From assembly GCA_937973565.1 (NCBI GenBank), contig CALJKQ010000203.1:1-15581 (forward strand): a stretch of DNA of 15,581 nt, in the 5' to 3' direction. Below, one piece after another: positions 1 to 6,590 of this stretch (the first letter of the stretch is position 1; each line of letters begins with the position of its first letter). Source of the DNA: an uncultured Saprospiraceae bacterium (lineage in GTDB: Bacteria > Bacteroidota > Bacteroidia > Chitinophagales > Saprospiraceae). Made by a program: the position numbers and the translations under genes. Below the pieces are notes generated by a model. It was not told the DNA's origin, searched no databases, and saw nothing but the letters and a program-made list of their open reading frames with translations.

Positions 1-1
1 G

Positions 2-238
2 GAATTTAGTGCTGAAATATGTGAAAATATTTCAGATTATATGATAAATTATCAATATTTCAAATTACATGGACAACAACACTTTTTTAGAATATTTGAT
101 GGAACACAGTTAAGAATTGTTAGACTCAATCCAACAATTGAAGTATATGAAAAAAATACTTGGGTTAGATTAGATCCAAAACAGATACTAAAATATTCTG
201 TGCCTGAAATGTTTTGTTGGGGAGATGGTATCTCATGA
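2..238 (+). CDS. 3' end of an unrecognised gene (5' end outside the window)
   Basis: The reading frame is open from the first bases of the window, so the ATG at 41 is probably internal and the gene begins upstream. About 78 residues are visible. They are hydrophilic with several aromatic residues (HFFRIFDGT, YEKNTWVRLD) and show no membrane segment and no motif I recognise. The DNA is about 26% GC, far below the roughly 45% of the conserved genes to the right, which suggests horizontally acquired DNA. The stop overlaps the ATG of the next ORF in an ATGA arrangement (235-238), typical of translationally coupled genes, and this supports both frames being or having been real. Function unknown. 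Confidence 0.5.
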   Translation, partial: EFSAEICENISDYMINYQYFKLHGQQHFFRIFDGTQLRIVRLNPTIEVYEKNTWVRLDPKQILKYSVPEMFCWGDGIS

Positions 239-438
239 TTAATCAAAATGGTGATGAAATATCAGATGAACAAAAGACATGTTTATCTTTATTGTCTGAA
301 CTAAAGACGGATAAAAACAAAAATATAGAAAGCCTTAATCTTTCCAGAGATATTCAAAAAGTAACAACAGCAGGCCAACCAGCAGCAAGTCTATCGCCAA
401 AAGTAAGTTTACATCACCATCAACAGAGGTATCTGTGA
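235..438 (+). pseudogene. Short ORF coupled to the previous gene; possibly a gene truncated at the ccmB junction
   Basis: This ORF begins at the ATG that overlaps the preceding stop (ATGA, 235-238) and encodes about 67 residues. The first 33 or so (MINQNGDEISDEQKTCLSLL...) lie in AT-rich DNA and look like a hydrophilic, plausible N-terminus. From about 335 the frame runs antisense through the 3' end of ccmB, for about 100 bp, and the translated tail there (Gln, Ala and His rich) looks like shadow coding. The simplest reading is that a foreign gene lost its 3' part when this DNA joined the end of ccmB near 330-340, leaving a chimeric ORF. It could instead be a genuine small gene with a long convergent overlap. 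No family recognised. Confidence 0.35.
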
Positions 439-994
439 TCAATGCCATCGAGACGGCGGTTATCTTGATCAACAGCAACAATATAGGAATGGTAAGTGGT
501 AAAGACATCACCGACATCATCACCCCGTGATTGCCTTGCGCTTGTGCACTGATGGCAGCTATAAAGGTAAAGATGACAGACAGACCCAGAATACCCAGGG
601 ATGCCCCTGTGAAAAACAAACCGAATCTCCTGATACCTGCCTCAAAAAAAAAGCTAAACCCCAGGTAAACCAACAAGAATAAAATGGCTAAAAAGATAAA
701 GTTGTAGAAAAGCTTACCCACCACCATCTCTCTGGGGTCAAAAAGGGTATAATAATACAATCTCGACTCCGCCCCATCCTGAATAAAACTTTTGGCTATG
801 GCGTTGATTCCGGAAAACATAACCGTTATCCAAAGCATAACATCCCATTCAAGTCCCCTTAATACATTGAAGGATTTGTAGTTCAGGAAAATTAGCACAA
901 AACAGAAAAGAATAATACCATAAAAGGCGTTCTTTCTGCGCAACTCAAGCGTGCCTTCTTTCTGAATAATGGCTGCTATTCTGCCGACTTGCAT
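335..994 (-). CDS. ccmB: Heme exporter subunit CcmB (cytochrome c maturation ABC transporter permease)
   Basis: A 219-residue, highly hydrophobic protein with about six membrane helices, the size usual for CcmB. In other bacteria CcmB is the inner-membrane permease that works with CcmA and CcmC in supplying heme to the periplasmic chaperone CcmE during c-type cytochrome assembly. The N-terminus (KEGTLELRRKNAFYG) matches the cytoplasmic entry helix typical of the family, and an internal FSGINAIAKSF segment and the YLWKD C-terminus also fit, so it appears complete. It is the last gene of a seven-gene minus-strand run, 9 bp after the preceding gene. In many Bacteroidota ccmC follows ccmB; here AT-rich unrelated DNA follows instead, so the remaining ccm genes must be elsewhere or were separated by a rearrangement. 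Confidence 0.88.
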   Translation of the reverse strand: MQVGRIAAIIQKEGTLELRRKNAFYGIILFCFVLIFLNYKSFNVLRGLEWDVMLWITVMFSGINAIAKSFIQDGAESRLYYYTLFDPREMVVGKLFYNFIFLAILFLLVYLGFSFFFEAGIRRFGLFFTGASLGILGLSVIFTFIAAISAQAQGNHGVMMSVMSLPLTIPILLLLIKITAVSMALITDTSVDGDVNLLLAIDLLLVGLLLLLFEYLWKD

Positions 995-1003
995 ACAGCT
1001 GAC

Positions 1004-1393
1004 CTATTTTACCTCGTTCACATCGTAAACCAGATAGTTGGTCTCACCTTGCCAGGGAAAGGCATCTACGACCTCCCGGTAATGCAAACGCACATTTTTG
1101 CCTTCCAGGTTTTGCAGGTCGTTGTAGGTATTTGGATTGGTAACTGAAAATTCCCAAATGCTCTGTTTACTCATCATGGTGGCACCCGCTAATTGAATTT
1201 GCCCTTCGTAAGTCTTGAATATTTTTCCTTTTCGGGAAATTTTAAAGAGCATGCCTGTCCTCGTTCCTTCACTCAGGGTATAGGTGCGATAAAAATAATA
1301 AGTTACACCACATAGTAGAAATGTGATAAACAAGATCCAGAGGGTCTTTCTAAAAATGCTTTTTGCTTTTACTTTGGTTGTTTCCAGACTCAT
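1004..1393 (-). CDS. Conserved Bacteroidota membrane-anchored protein of unknown function
   Basis: A 129-residue protein with a short basic N-terminus, one membrane helix at about residues 18-37, and a compact, probably periplasmic domain. The motif from about residue 41 (SEGTRTGMLFKISRKGKIFK, then TYEG) and the C-terminal W-Q-G-E-T-x-Y-L-V pattern match a small family I know from many Bacteroidota genomes. That family is often labelled '6-phosphogluconate dehydrogenase', but this protein has no Rossmann fold or dehydrogenase motif, so the label should not be carried over. It lies 11 bp after the GldM-C-like gene and 9 bp before ccmB, so it is probably cotranscribed with both. Role unknown; the position suggests an envelope function. 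Confidence 0.75.
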   Translation of the reverse strand: MSLETTKVKAKSIFRKTLWILFITFLLCGVTYYFYRTYTLSEGTRTGMLFKISRKGKIFKTYEGQIQLAGATMMSKQSIWEFSVTNPNTYNDLQNLEGKNVRLHYREVVDAFPWQGETNYLVYDVNEVK

Positions 1394-1404
1394 GATGTTT
1401 TGAT

Positions 1405-2070
1405 TTATTCGACAACCCGAAACCTTACGGGGTTGCCTTCCATATTCATAATATTATTGGAACGTGTTCTTACCTTCAGTTCTTCAAATACGATCCAGCT
1501 GTTAATCGGGAGATTGGCAATAATTCCCTGGAGCTGTGAAGGCAAATCCGAAGAATGAAGGTTGATAAAAAAAGGATTTTGTTTGCCCGGCTCAATGATG
1601 CTCATTTTACAGGTATAAAATTCAAGACCCGGCGAAAGTCCATCAAAGACCGGAAAATCAAGTTCAAATTTCTTTAACTTTCCCAAATTGGCCTTAGGTA
1701 TATCTTTGCCCATCATGCCGGCAAAACGGATGTTGGGCATAGGCAAATTGATGACTCTTGCCGTGATAATATCTATGGGTAAATTTTTGTAATACAGTTT
1801 AATTTTAACTTCTTCTTCGGGCACCTGAAATCGGATCTGGTAGAGAGTATCCGACATCTTAATGATGGTGGCACTTTTAGATTTTAATTGAATCATAGAA
1901 GTTTCAGAGCGGTGAGGCTTGATCCTGACAAAATGATCCAACTGACTGTAAAGGGTTACAACACTATCTTTTCCCGGCCATAATAATTCGGGAAGAGACT
2001 GGCTTTTCAAACCTGACGAGACAGCCATGAACAGGCCGGCCAACAGCAGATATTTTACCATTTTTGTCAT
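1405..2070 (-). CDS. Exported protein resembling the C-terminal domains of GldM
   Basis: A 221-residue protein with a signal peptide (residues 1 to about 23, ending near LKSQS; a second Met at residue 4 could also be the start). Residues 36-112 resemble the third, Ig-like domain of GldM (LYSQLDHFVRI corresponds to the GldM pattern LYIGxDNPxxI). Residues 113-221 resemble the fourth domain: PMPNIRFAGMMGKDIPKANL corresponds to the GldM pattern PxPxAKVGGKKxGxISKxEL, followed by FELDFPVF and a terminal VFEELKVRTR segment. GldM is the periplasmic arm of the T9SS/gliding motor. This protein lacks the GldM transmembrane helix and first two periplasmic domains, so it may be a periplasmic partner or paralogue of the motor arm. 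The similarity is from memory of the family and has not been scored. It follows the S4 gene by 40 bp. Confidence 0.6.
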   Translation of the reverse strand: MTKMVKYLLLAGLFMAVSSGLKSQSLPELLWPGKDSVVTLYSQLDHFVRIKPHRSETSMIQLKSKSATIIKMSDTLYQIRFQVPEEEVKIKLYYKNLPIDIITARVINLPMPNIRFAGMMGKDIPKANLGKLKKFELDFPVFDGLSPGLEFYTCKMSIIEPGKQNPFFINLHSSDLPSQLQGIIANLPINSWIVFEELKVRTRSNNIMNMEGNPVRFRVVE

Positions 2071-2110
2071 TCCAAAGTATTAACGAAGTCTGTGCTTATA
2101 AAGTTTCGCA

Positions 2111-2527
2111 TTATTCTTCCTCCCAATAGTCTTCCATTAAAAAACCATCGGTTTTGAAATCATCAATTTCCCGTCTTTCCCTCTTTGTTGGTCTTCCCAA
2201 TCCTTTTTCCCTGAATTCGGATCCCGCTTTTCCTACAAACCAATTTTTGAATTTGTTGAGTTCTTCTTCCGGTGTAAGATTGATGTAACAAGGTGCGGCC
2301 AGAACAGCTGAAACCCTTGTTTTGATCAATTTTTCTACCTTGAAAGTAAAATTGAATCCTTTGCGTTTGAGATCAATCACATCCCCCACATTGACTACAG
2401 CCGAAGCTTTGGCCAGGACATGGTTAACCCTGATTTTGCCGGATTTGCAAGCATCGGCAGCCAGGGTTCTGGACTTGTACAGTCGCACTGACCACAACCA
2501 TTTGTCAATTCTAACCTTATCCGACAT
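2111..2527 (-). CDS. hslR: RNA-binding S4 domain protein, Hsp15 (HslR) family
   Basis: A 138-residue protein with an N-terminal S4 RNA-binding domain at about residues 5-65 (VRIDKWLWSVRLYKSRTLA, then SGKIRVNH). A basic linker (GRPTKRERREIDDF, residues 111-124) is the hallmark of Hsp15-like proteins, and the tail is acidic. In E. coli Hsp15 binds stalled 50S subunits carrying nascent peptide-tRNA after heat shock and helps recycle them. The size and both motifs fit the family well. It starts 3 bp after the PPK2 stop, so the two are almost certainly cotranscribed. The same role in this organism is inferred from the family. Confidence 0.85.
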   Translation of the reverse strand: MSDKVRIDKWLWSVRLYKSRTLAADACKSGKIRVNHVLAKASAVVNVGDVIDLKRKGFNFTFKVEKLIKTRVSAVLAAPCYINLTPEEELNKFKNWFVGKAGSEFREKGLGRPTKRERREIDDFKTDGFLMEDYWEEE

Positions 2528-2530
2528 ATT

Positions 2531-3271
2531 TTATTTAACTGTGAGCGTTGGCAATACCAACGGAAGTTGTTCCATCGCTTCAACAACTGCTTTGGCCACT
2601 GTATAATTGCGGTACCATCGCTGATCAGCAGGGATTATATGCCAGGGTATTTCCGATTCATTGATGGCATATTCATAGCATTCCATGTATTGAGGCCATA
2701 GCTTGCGTTCTTCCCAGTCGGCATCGTTGTGTTTCCATTGCTTTTCCGGCAGGTCGATTCTTTCCTGAAGTTTCTCCAATTGTCGCTCCGGAGAAATATG
2801 CAGGTAAAATTTAAGCACTAAGGTGTCATTGTCATCCTGCAGCAATTGTTCAAAAGCATTGATGGCTTTCATTCTTTTGGCAACCCGATCTTCATCAATC
2901 CATTTGTGTACGCGCTGTATCAAAATGTCTTCATAATGAGAGCGAACAAAAATCATCAGATTTCCTTTTCTGGGAACCAGTTTGTGACACCTCCACAAAA
3001 AGTCATGGGCAAATTCGTCCTCATTGGGCTTTTTAAATGGATAGGTATCTGTACCTGAAGGGTTGCAATCACCAAATACATTGGTAACAACTCCATCTTT
3101 ACCGCTGGCATCCATACCCTGAAGGACAACCAAAACGCTGTATTTCTTTTGGGCATACATTATGTTTTGGAGCTCTCCAATTCTTTTGGCAAGTTTTTTC
3201 ACCTCTTTCTTGATGTTCTCCTTTTTGAGTTTTTTAGGCGCATCGGTTTTTATTTCTGAAAGTTGGATCAT
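2531..3271 (-). CDS. ppk2: Polyphosphate kinase 2, class III (polyphosphate:nucleotide phosphotransferase)
   Basis: A 246-residue P-loop kinase. The Walker A motif is GMDASGKDG (residues 52-60) and the Walker B/arginine region is FVRSHYED (108-115). The HDFLWR (89-94) and PWHIIPADQRWYRN (209-222) blocks are typical of the family. The Met after the first Gly of Walker A and the KDG ending are typical of class III enzymes, which phosphorylate both AMP and ADP using polyphosphate; substrate class is inferred from sequence alone. The start overlaps the xseB stop by 4 bp (ATGA at 3268-3271), so translation is coupled. The enzyme would act in the cytoplasm to regenerate ADP/ATP from stored polyphosphate. 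No PPK1 or exopolyphosphatase gene is in the window. Confidence 0.9.
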   Translation of the reverse strand: MIQLSEIKTDAPKKLKKENIKKEVKKLAKRIGELQNIMYAQKKYSVLVVLQGMDASGKDGVVTNVFGDCNPSGTDTYPFKKPNEDEFAHDFLWRCHKLVPRKGNLMIFVRSHYEDILIQRVHKWIDEDRVAKRMKAINAFEQLLQDDNDTLVLKFYLHISPERQLEKLQERIDLPEKQWKHNDADWEERKLWPQYMECYEYAINESEIPWHIIPADQRWYRNYTVAKAVVEAMEQLPLVLPTLTVK

Positions 3272-3474
3272 GGCTCTTTGTTGTTTTGATTTTGAAGGGT
3301 TTGGTTGATGGTGTCCTCAATTTCTCTGAGTCGATTGCTGCAGTATTGGCGCAGTTCGTTGGCCCTGTTCAGGTACTGACTAAGGCTTTCTATGTTAATA
3401 TCGCTGTCCTGCAATTTGCTTACAATATCGCGTAACTCGCTGAATGCTGTGTCGTAATCAAGTTTTTTTGCCAT
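3268..3474 (-). CDS. xseB: Exodeoxyribonuclease VII small subunit
   Basis: A 68-residue helical protein with the typical pattern of XseB: YDTAFSELRDIVSKLQDSDI, then SLSQYLNRANELRQYC and a charged C-terminus. XseB subunits bind along the long helix of the XseA catalytic subunit, and the complex degrades single-stranded DNA. The length is normal for the family. xseA is usually next to xseB in Bacteroidota; here the upstream neighbour (12 bp away) is an NdpA-type gene and the downstream one, overlapping by 4 bp, is ppk2. The catalytic subunit must be encoded elsewhere, so this is a displaced xseB. Confidence 0.85.
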   Translation of the reverse strand: MAKKLDYDTAFSELRDIVSKLQDSDINIESLSQYLNRANELRQYCSNRLREIEDTINQTLQNQNNKEP

Positions 3475-3486
3475 TGGTATATTCGG

Positions 3487-4512
3487 TTATGATTCTTCAT
3501 TATAATAAAGGATATAATACTTTTTTCCATGCTCATCTTCGCCTTTCATAATTTTGGAAGTATCTCCATGCACGTAAATATGAAAGTTGCGATCAAGTTT
3601 GATGACAGATCTGAACACCCTGGATTGCTTATTTAAGGCATCGGCAGAAGGTTCAAAGGCATCTGCCAGGGGTCGTTGATTTTTTTCTGCCCATCTTTGC
3701 TTATATTCATCAAATGCTTCAATGACAGCGGGTTCTTTGAAAACTTCCTCTTTATACCGGCCTTCCTCAAATCTATCGTTTTGGGTGAAATAGTCCAAGG
3801 ATCGCTCCAGGATTTCGGCTCCCTGCTTTTTGTCCAAAACCTGCTCGAGTGGCTTTCGTTGTTTGAGAAACTGAGACGTCAATTTGATGTAATCGGTAGT
3901 ATAAGAATACTCATTGCCCAGCGGGCTCAACTGAAGATAATCTTTGTACCAGTAAGCTTCTGTCTTTATGCCTCCCCCTTCATGACAGAGTACTTTGCCT
4001 CCCGTTTCTTCACTGCCGGGTAAGATCAGACAGGCTTTATCCGGCTTGCCGATGATGTATCCTTTATCGGTATGCAAGACAAAACAGCTTTCGTTCTTTT
4101 CAATTTTGTAAAATTTGGGAGCTGTCTGCATTACTACCATTGCCATCACATCCAGCAGTTCATCTTCAATGAGCACATCGGATATGTGGGCCAGTAAAAA
4201 GATGATTTCACCGGACACGTCCTCAGGTAAGGTATGTCCCAGCTTTCGGGCCAGGTGAATACTCTCTTCGAACAGGAGGTCACGGCTTTCAAAAATTTTC
4301 GCGGAAGCCTGAAATACAGGGCCTAAGGAACCCAGCTGAAAATAGATGGGCTCTTTGTACATGTTACAAAGGTGTTCAAGCAAATCAGCAGCTCCGGCCT
4401 CATCCGGCAGTTGTGCAGATTCATGAGAATAATCCCATTCAATGTTGCTGCCATTTTTTATACAACGATGAATTACCAGACCGCTTATTACCGCATTTGA
4501 TGTGTTGATCAT
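3487..4512 (-). CDS. Nucleoid-associated protein, NdpA/YejK family
   Basis: A 341-residue soluble protein matching the Bacteroidota branch of the NdpA (YejK) family. It begins with MINTSNAVISGLVIHRCIKN, as members start with MIN plus a short strand and IHR. It contains the FxLHTDKGYIIGKPDKACLI centre (about residues 145-164), AYWYKDYLQLSPLGNE, SLDYFTQNDRFEE and VIEAFDEYKQ, and it ends with FHIYVHGDTS plus KKYYILYYNEE. E. coli YejK is associated with the nucleoid and with type II topoisomerases; the role here is inferred from that. It is the first gene of the seven-gene minus-strand run, with a -7 box 17 bp upstream, and is divergent from the esterase gene across 135 bp. Confidence 0.8.
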   Translation of the reverse strand: MINTSNAVISGLVIHRCIKNGSNIEWDYSHESAQLPDEAGAADLLEHLCNMYKEPIYFQLGSLGPVFQASAKIFESRDLLFEESIHLARKLGHTLPEDVSGEIIFLLAHISDVLIEDELLDVMAMVVMQTAPKFYKIEKNESCFVLHTDKGYIIGKPDKACLILPGSEETGGKVLCHEGGGIKTEAYWYKDYLQLSPLGNEYSYTTDYIKLTSQFLKQRKPLEQVLDKKQGAEILERSLDYFTQNDRFEEGRYKEEVFKEPAVIEAFDEYKQRWAEKNQRPLADAFEPSADALNKQSRVFRSVIKLDRNFHIYVHGDTSKIMKGEDEHGKKYYILYYNEES

Positions 4513-4528
4513 GATTTTACTAAATTTT

Positions 4529-4536
4529 CAAAAATA
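4529..4536 (-). promoter_or_regulatory. Candidate Bacteroidota -7 box for the ndpA-to-ccmB run
   Basis: On the minus strand the octamer reads TATTTTTG, a full match to TAnnTTTG, 17 bp upstream of the NdpA-family start. No TTG is seen at the -33 position, so the call rests on the -7 box alone. It would give a leader of about 10 nt. Confidence 0.45.
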
Positions 4537-4614
4537 GGCATTTTTATCCATTTTCACCGTGTAGGATAGTCGGGTTTACAAGAATAAAGTTGAATTGAAA
4601 GCTAAAGTCAGAAA

Positions 4615-4628
4615 TACTTTTATCTTAG
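4615..4628 (+). promoter_or_regulatory. Candidate -7 region for the esterase gene
   Basis: Two overlapping near matches to TAnnTTTG occur here, TACTTTTA (4615-4622) and TATCTTAG (4621-4628), 20-26 bp before the ATG at 4648. Candidate -33 TTG triplets are at 4590-4592 and 4595-4597. Each box has one mismatch, so this is tentative. Confidence 0.35.
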
Positions 4629-4647
4629 CATTTAAATCAAATTTGGT

Positions 4648-5376
4648 ATGCAAAAAGAAATATTTGGATGGCATAGCCCCGCTCTCAACAAGCACATGGA
4701 AATCGTAAGTTATGGGCATTTCGGTTTTGCCTTGCTTTTGTTGCCCACTGCTGCAGCCGATTACCTTGAATATGAGAGGTTTCTGATGATAGATATGCTC
4801 AAACCCTATATCGAAGCCGGCAAAGTGAAGGTTTTTTCCATCAACAGCATCAATTCTGAAAGCTGGTTAAATAGCAAGATGTGGCCGAGACACAAGGCGA
4901 TGAGACACGTTCAATTCAATGAATATGTGTACGAAGAGGTAATTCCCCACATCAAAAGAATGACCAGTGATGAAACACCTATCATTCTATCAGGCGCTAG
5001 TTTTGGAGCCCTCCATTCGATGAATTTATTCCTGAAACGTCCGGATTTGATTAATGGGGTTATTGCTATGAGCGGTGTTTATGACCTGCATGAATATACC
5101 AAAGGTTATACGGATGAAGATGTATATTTCAATAGTCCTATGTCCTATTTACCTGATTTGTCGGATGAATGGTATTTATCACGCATAAGAAAAGGAAAAA
5201 TACACATTCTTACCGGGCAGGGAGACTATGAAGCACCGGAAGCTTCGAGGGCTTTTTCAGCTTTGCTGAGTCATAAAAATATTCCCCATGATCTCGATGT
5301 CTGGGGCTATGACATGAAGCACGACTGGCCCACCTGGAGAAAGATGCTGCCTTATGTAATCGATACCAAATTCTGA
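4648..5376 (+). CDS. Esterase of the esterase D/PF00756 type (alpha/beta hydrolase)
   Basis: A 242-residue protein without a signal peptide, hence cytoplasmic. It has the nucleophile elbow G-A-S-F-G with Ser118, a likely acid residue Asp193 in TGQGDYE, and His225 in KHDW, giving a Ser-Asp-His triad in the right order and spacing. RPDLINGVIAMSGVYD after the nucleophile strand is typical of the esterase D/PHB depolymerase-like group. Members hydrolyse carboxylic esters, in some cases S-formylglutathione or siderophore esters; the substrate here cannot be told. The gene is transcribed alone, divergent from the NdpA-family gene and 111 bp before fbp. Confidence 0.75.
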   Translation: MQKEIFGWHSPALNKHMEIVSYGHFGFALLLLPTAAADYLEYERFLMIDMLKPYIEAGKVKVFSINSINSESWLNSKMWPRHKAMRHVQFNEYVYEEVIPHIKRMTSDETPIILSGASFGALHSMNLFLKRPDLINGVIAMSGVYDLHEYTKGYTDEDVYFNSPMSYLPDLSDEWYLSRIRKGKIHILTGQGDYEAPEASRAFSALLSHKNIPHDLDVWGYDMKHDWPTWRKMLPYVIDTKF

Positions 5377-5452
5377 TTGTTATTGTCAGAAATACAATAA
5401 GTTACAATTAGTTTGGCCCGAAAATTGAACAGAAAATGACAGGGGAAAGGTG

Positions 5453-5460
5453 TATCTTTA
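5453..5460 (+). promoter_or_regulatory. Candidate -7 box for fbp
   Basis: TATCTTTA matches TAnnTTTG at seven of eight positions and lies 27 bp before the fbp ATG, giving a leader of about 20 nt. The nearest upstream TTG (5425-5427) is 25 bp away, longer than the usual spacing. Confidence 0.4.
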
Positions 5461-5487
5461 CACTACCTTAATCATAATGACTTTTCC

Positions 5488-6489
5488 ATGAAAAAAATTA
5501 TCACACTTGACGAATTTATCATCAATTCGCAGACCACCTATTCTGATTCTACCGGACAATTAACGCGGTTGCTGAGAGATTTGGGCATAGCTGCCAAAAT
5601 CATCAACAGGGAGGTGAATATGGCGGGGCTGGTCAATATCATAGGCGTAGCCAACGTTGAAAACCAATCGGGTGATGAAGTCAAAAAACTCGATATTTTT
5701 GCCAATGAAAGAATGATGGAATGCCTGACCATGAGCGGCGAAGTTTGTGGCATTGCATCTGAGGAACTGGAGGATTTTGTGAAAGTTCCCAAAATTTCGG
5801 GAAAAGACTCCAATTACGTGGTGATTATCGATCCATTGGACGGTTCTTCCAACATAGATGTCAACGTAAGTGTGGGAACCATTTTCAGTATTTTCAGGAG
5901 AAAGTCACCTGCCGCCGGCGATTGTGATATTCACGATTTTTTACAGAAAGGATCAGAATTGGTAGCAGCGGGATATGTGTTGTACGGAACTTCCACCATT
6001 CTGGTTTATACCACAGGAGAAGGGGTGAATGGCTTTACTCTCGATCCTAGCATTGGTGAATTTTGTTTGTCACATCCCAATATAAAGATCCCGGAGAGGG
6101 GCGATTACTACTCCGTCAACCAGGGTTATTACCTCAAATTTGATCTCGAAATGAGGCGATACATCGACCATTGCTCAGATTTAAATCTGGGATTGCGATA
6201 CATTGGAAGCATGGTTTCAGACATACACAGGATCATGTTTCACGGGGGCATATTTTTGTATCCCAGCACAAGGAAATATCCAAAAGGAAAGTTGCGGTTG
6301 TTATATGAGTGCGCACCCATTTCCATGATTGTTGAACAGGCAGGTGGCGCATCTATGGATTGCAACCTGAAAAGAATTCTGGACCTTGAGCCCGGCTCAT
6401 TACACGAGAGATGTACCGTTGTGATGGGCAGCCCGGCAATGGTCAAGGAAATGAAAGAATTTATTGAAAAATACAGCGCCCCTAAATAA
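5488..6489 (+). CDS. fbp: Fructose-1,6-bisphosphatase, class I
   Basis: A 333-residue enzyme of normal length for class I FBPase, which hydrolyses fructose 1,6-bisphosphate to fructose 6-phosphate in gluconeogenesis. The metal-binding signature DPLDGSSNID (residues 115-124) is complete, preceded by a Glu pair (E92/E93) in the metal-site loop. Further family blocks are GYVLYGTST (162-170), YIGSMVSDIHR (238-248), GGIFLYP (253-259) and LLYECAPISMIVEQAGG (271-287), which includes the substrate/metal residue E274. The ATG at 5488 gives the expected N-terminus (ITLDEFI), common in bacterial FBPases. It stands alone between the esterase and an exported protein. Confidence 0.96.
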   Translation: MKKIITLDEFIINSQTTYSDSTGQLTRLLRDLGIAAKIINREVNMAGLVNIIGVANVENQSGDEVKKLDIFANERMMECLTMSGEVCGIASEELEDFVKVPKISGKDSNYVVIIDPLDGSSNIDVNVSVGTIFSIFRRKSPAAGDCDIHDFLQKGSELVAAGYVLYGTSTILVYTTGEGVNGFTLDPSIGEFCLSHPNIKIPERGDYYSVNQGYYLKFDLEMRRYIDHCSDLNLGLRYIGSMVSDIHRIMFHGGIFLYPSTRKYPKGKLRLLYECAPISMIVEQAGGASMDCNLKRILDLEPGSLHERCTVVMGSPAMVKEMKEFIEKYSAPK

Positions 6490-6552
6490 TACGTGATGGC
6501 AATGAATGCCTGAAATAACCGATAAGGAAGTACAGCAAAAGACAATTCGGAT

Positions 6553-6560
6553 TATATTTG
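6553..6560 (+). promoter_or_regulatory. Candidate Bacteroidota -7 box that decides the downstream start
   Basis: TATATTTG is a full match to TAnnTTTG. Transcription would begin near 6566, which excludes an in-frame TTG at 6558 as start codon and favours the GTG at 6591. No TTG is seen at -33. Confidence 0.45.
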
Positions 6561-6590
6561 GTAATCATTTTACCTCTATATCCATTTAGC

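Noticed and set aside
5380..5400. Stem TTATTGT/ACAATAA after the esterase gene
   Set aside because: A 7-bp stem almost entirely A-T without a following T-run; expected by chance at this composition.
6558..6560. TTG start for the exported protein after fbp
   Set aside because: It lies within a full -7 box, and the later GTG at 6591 gives a better signal peptide.
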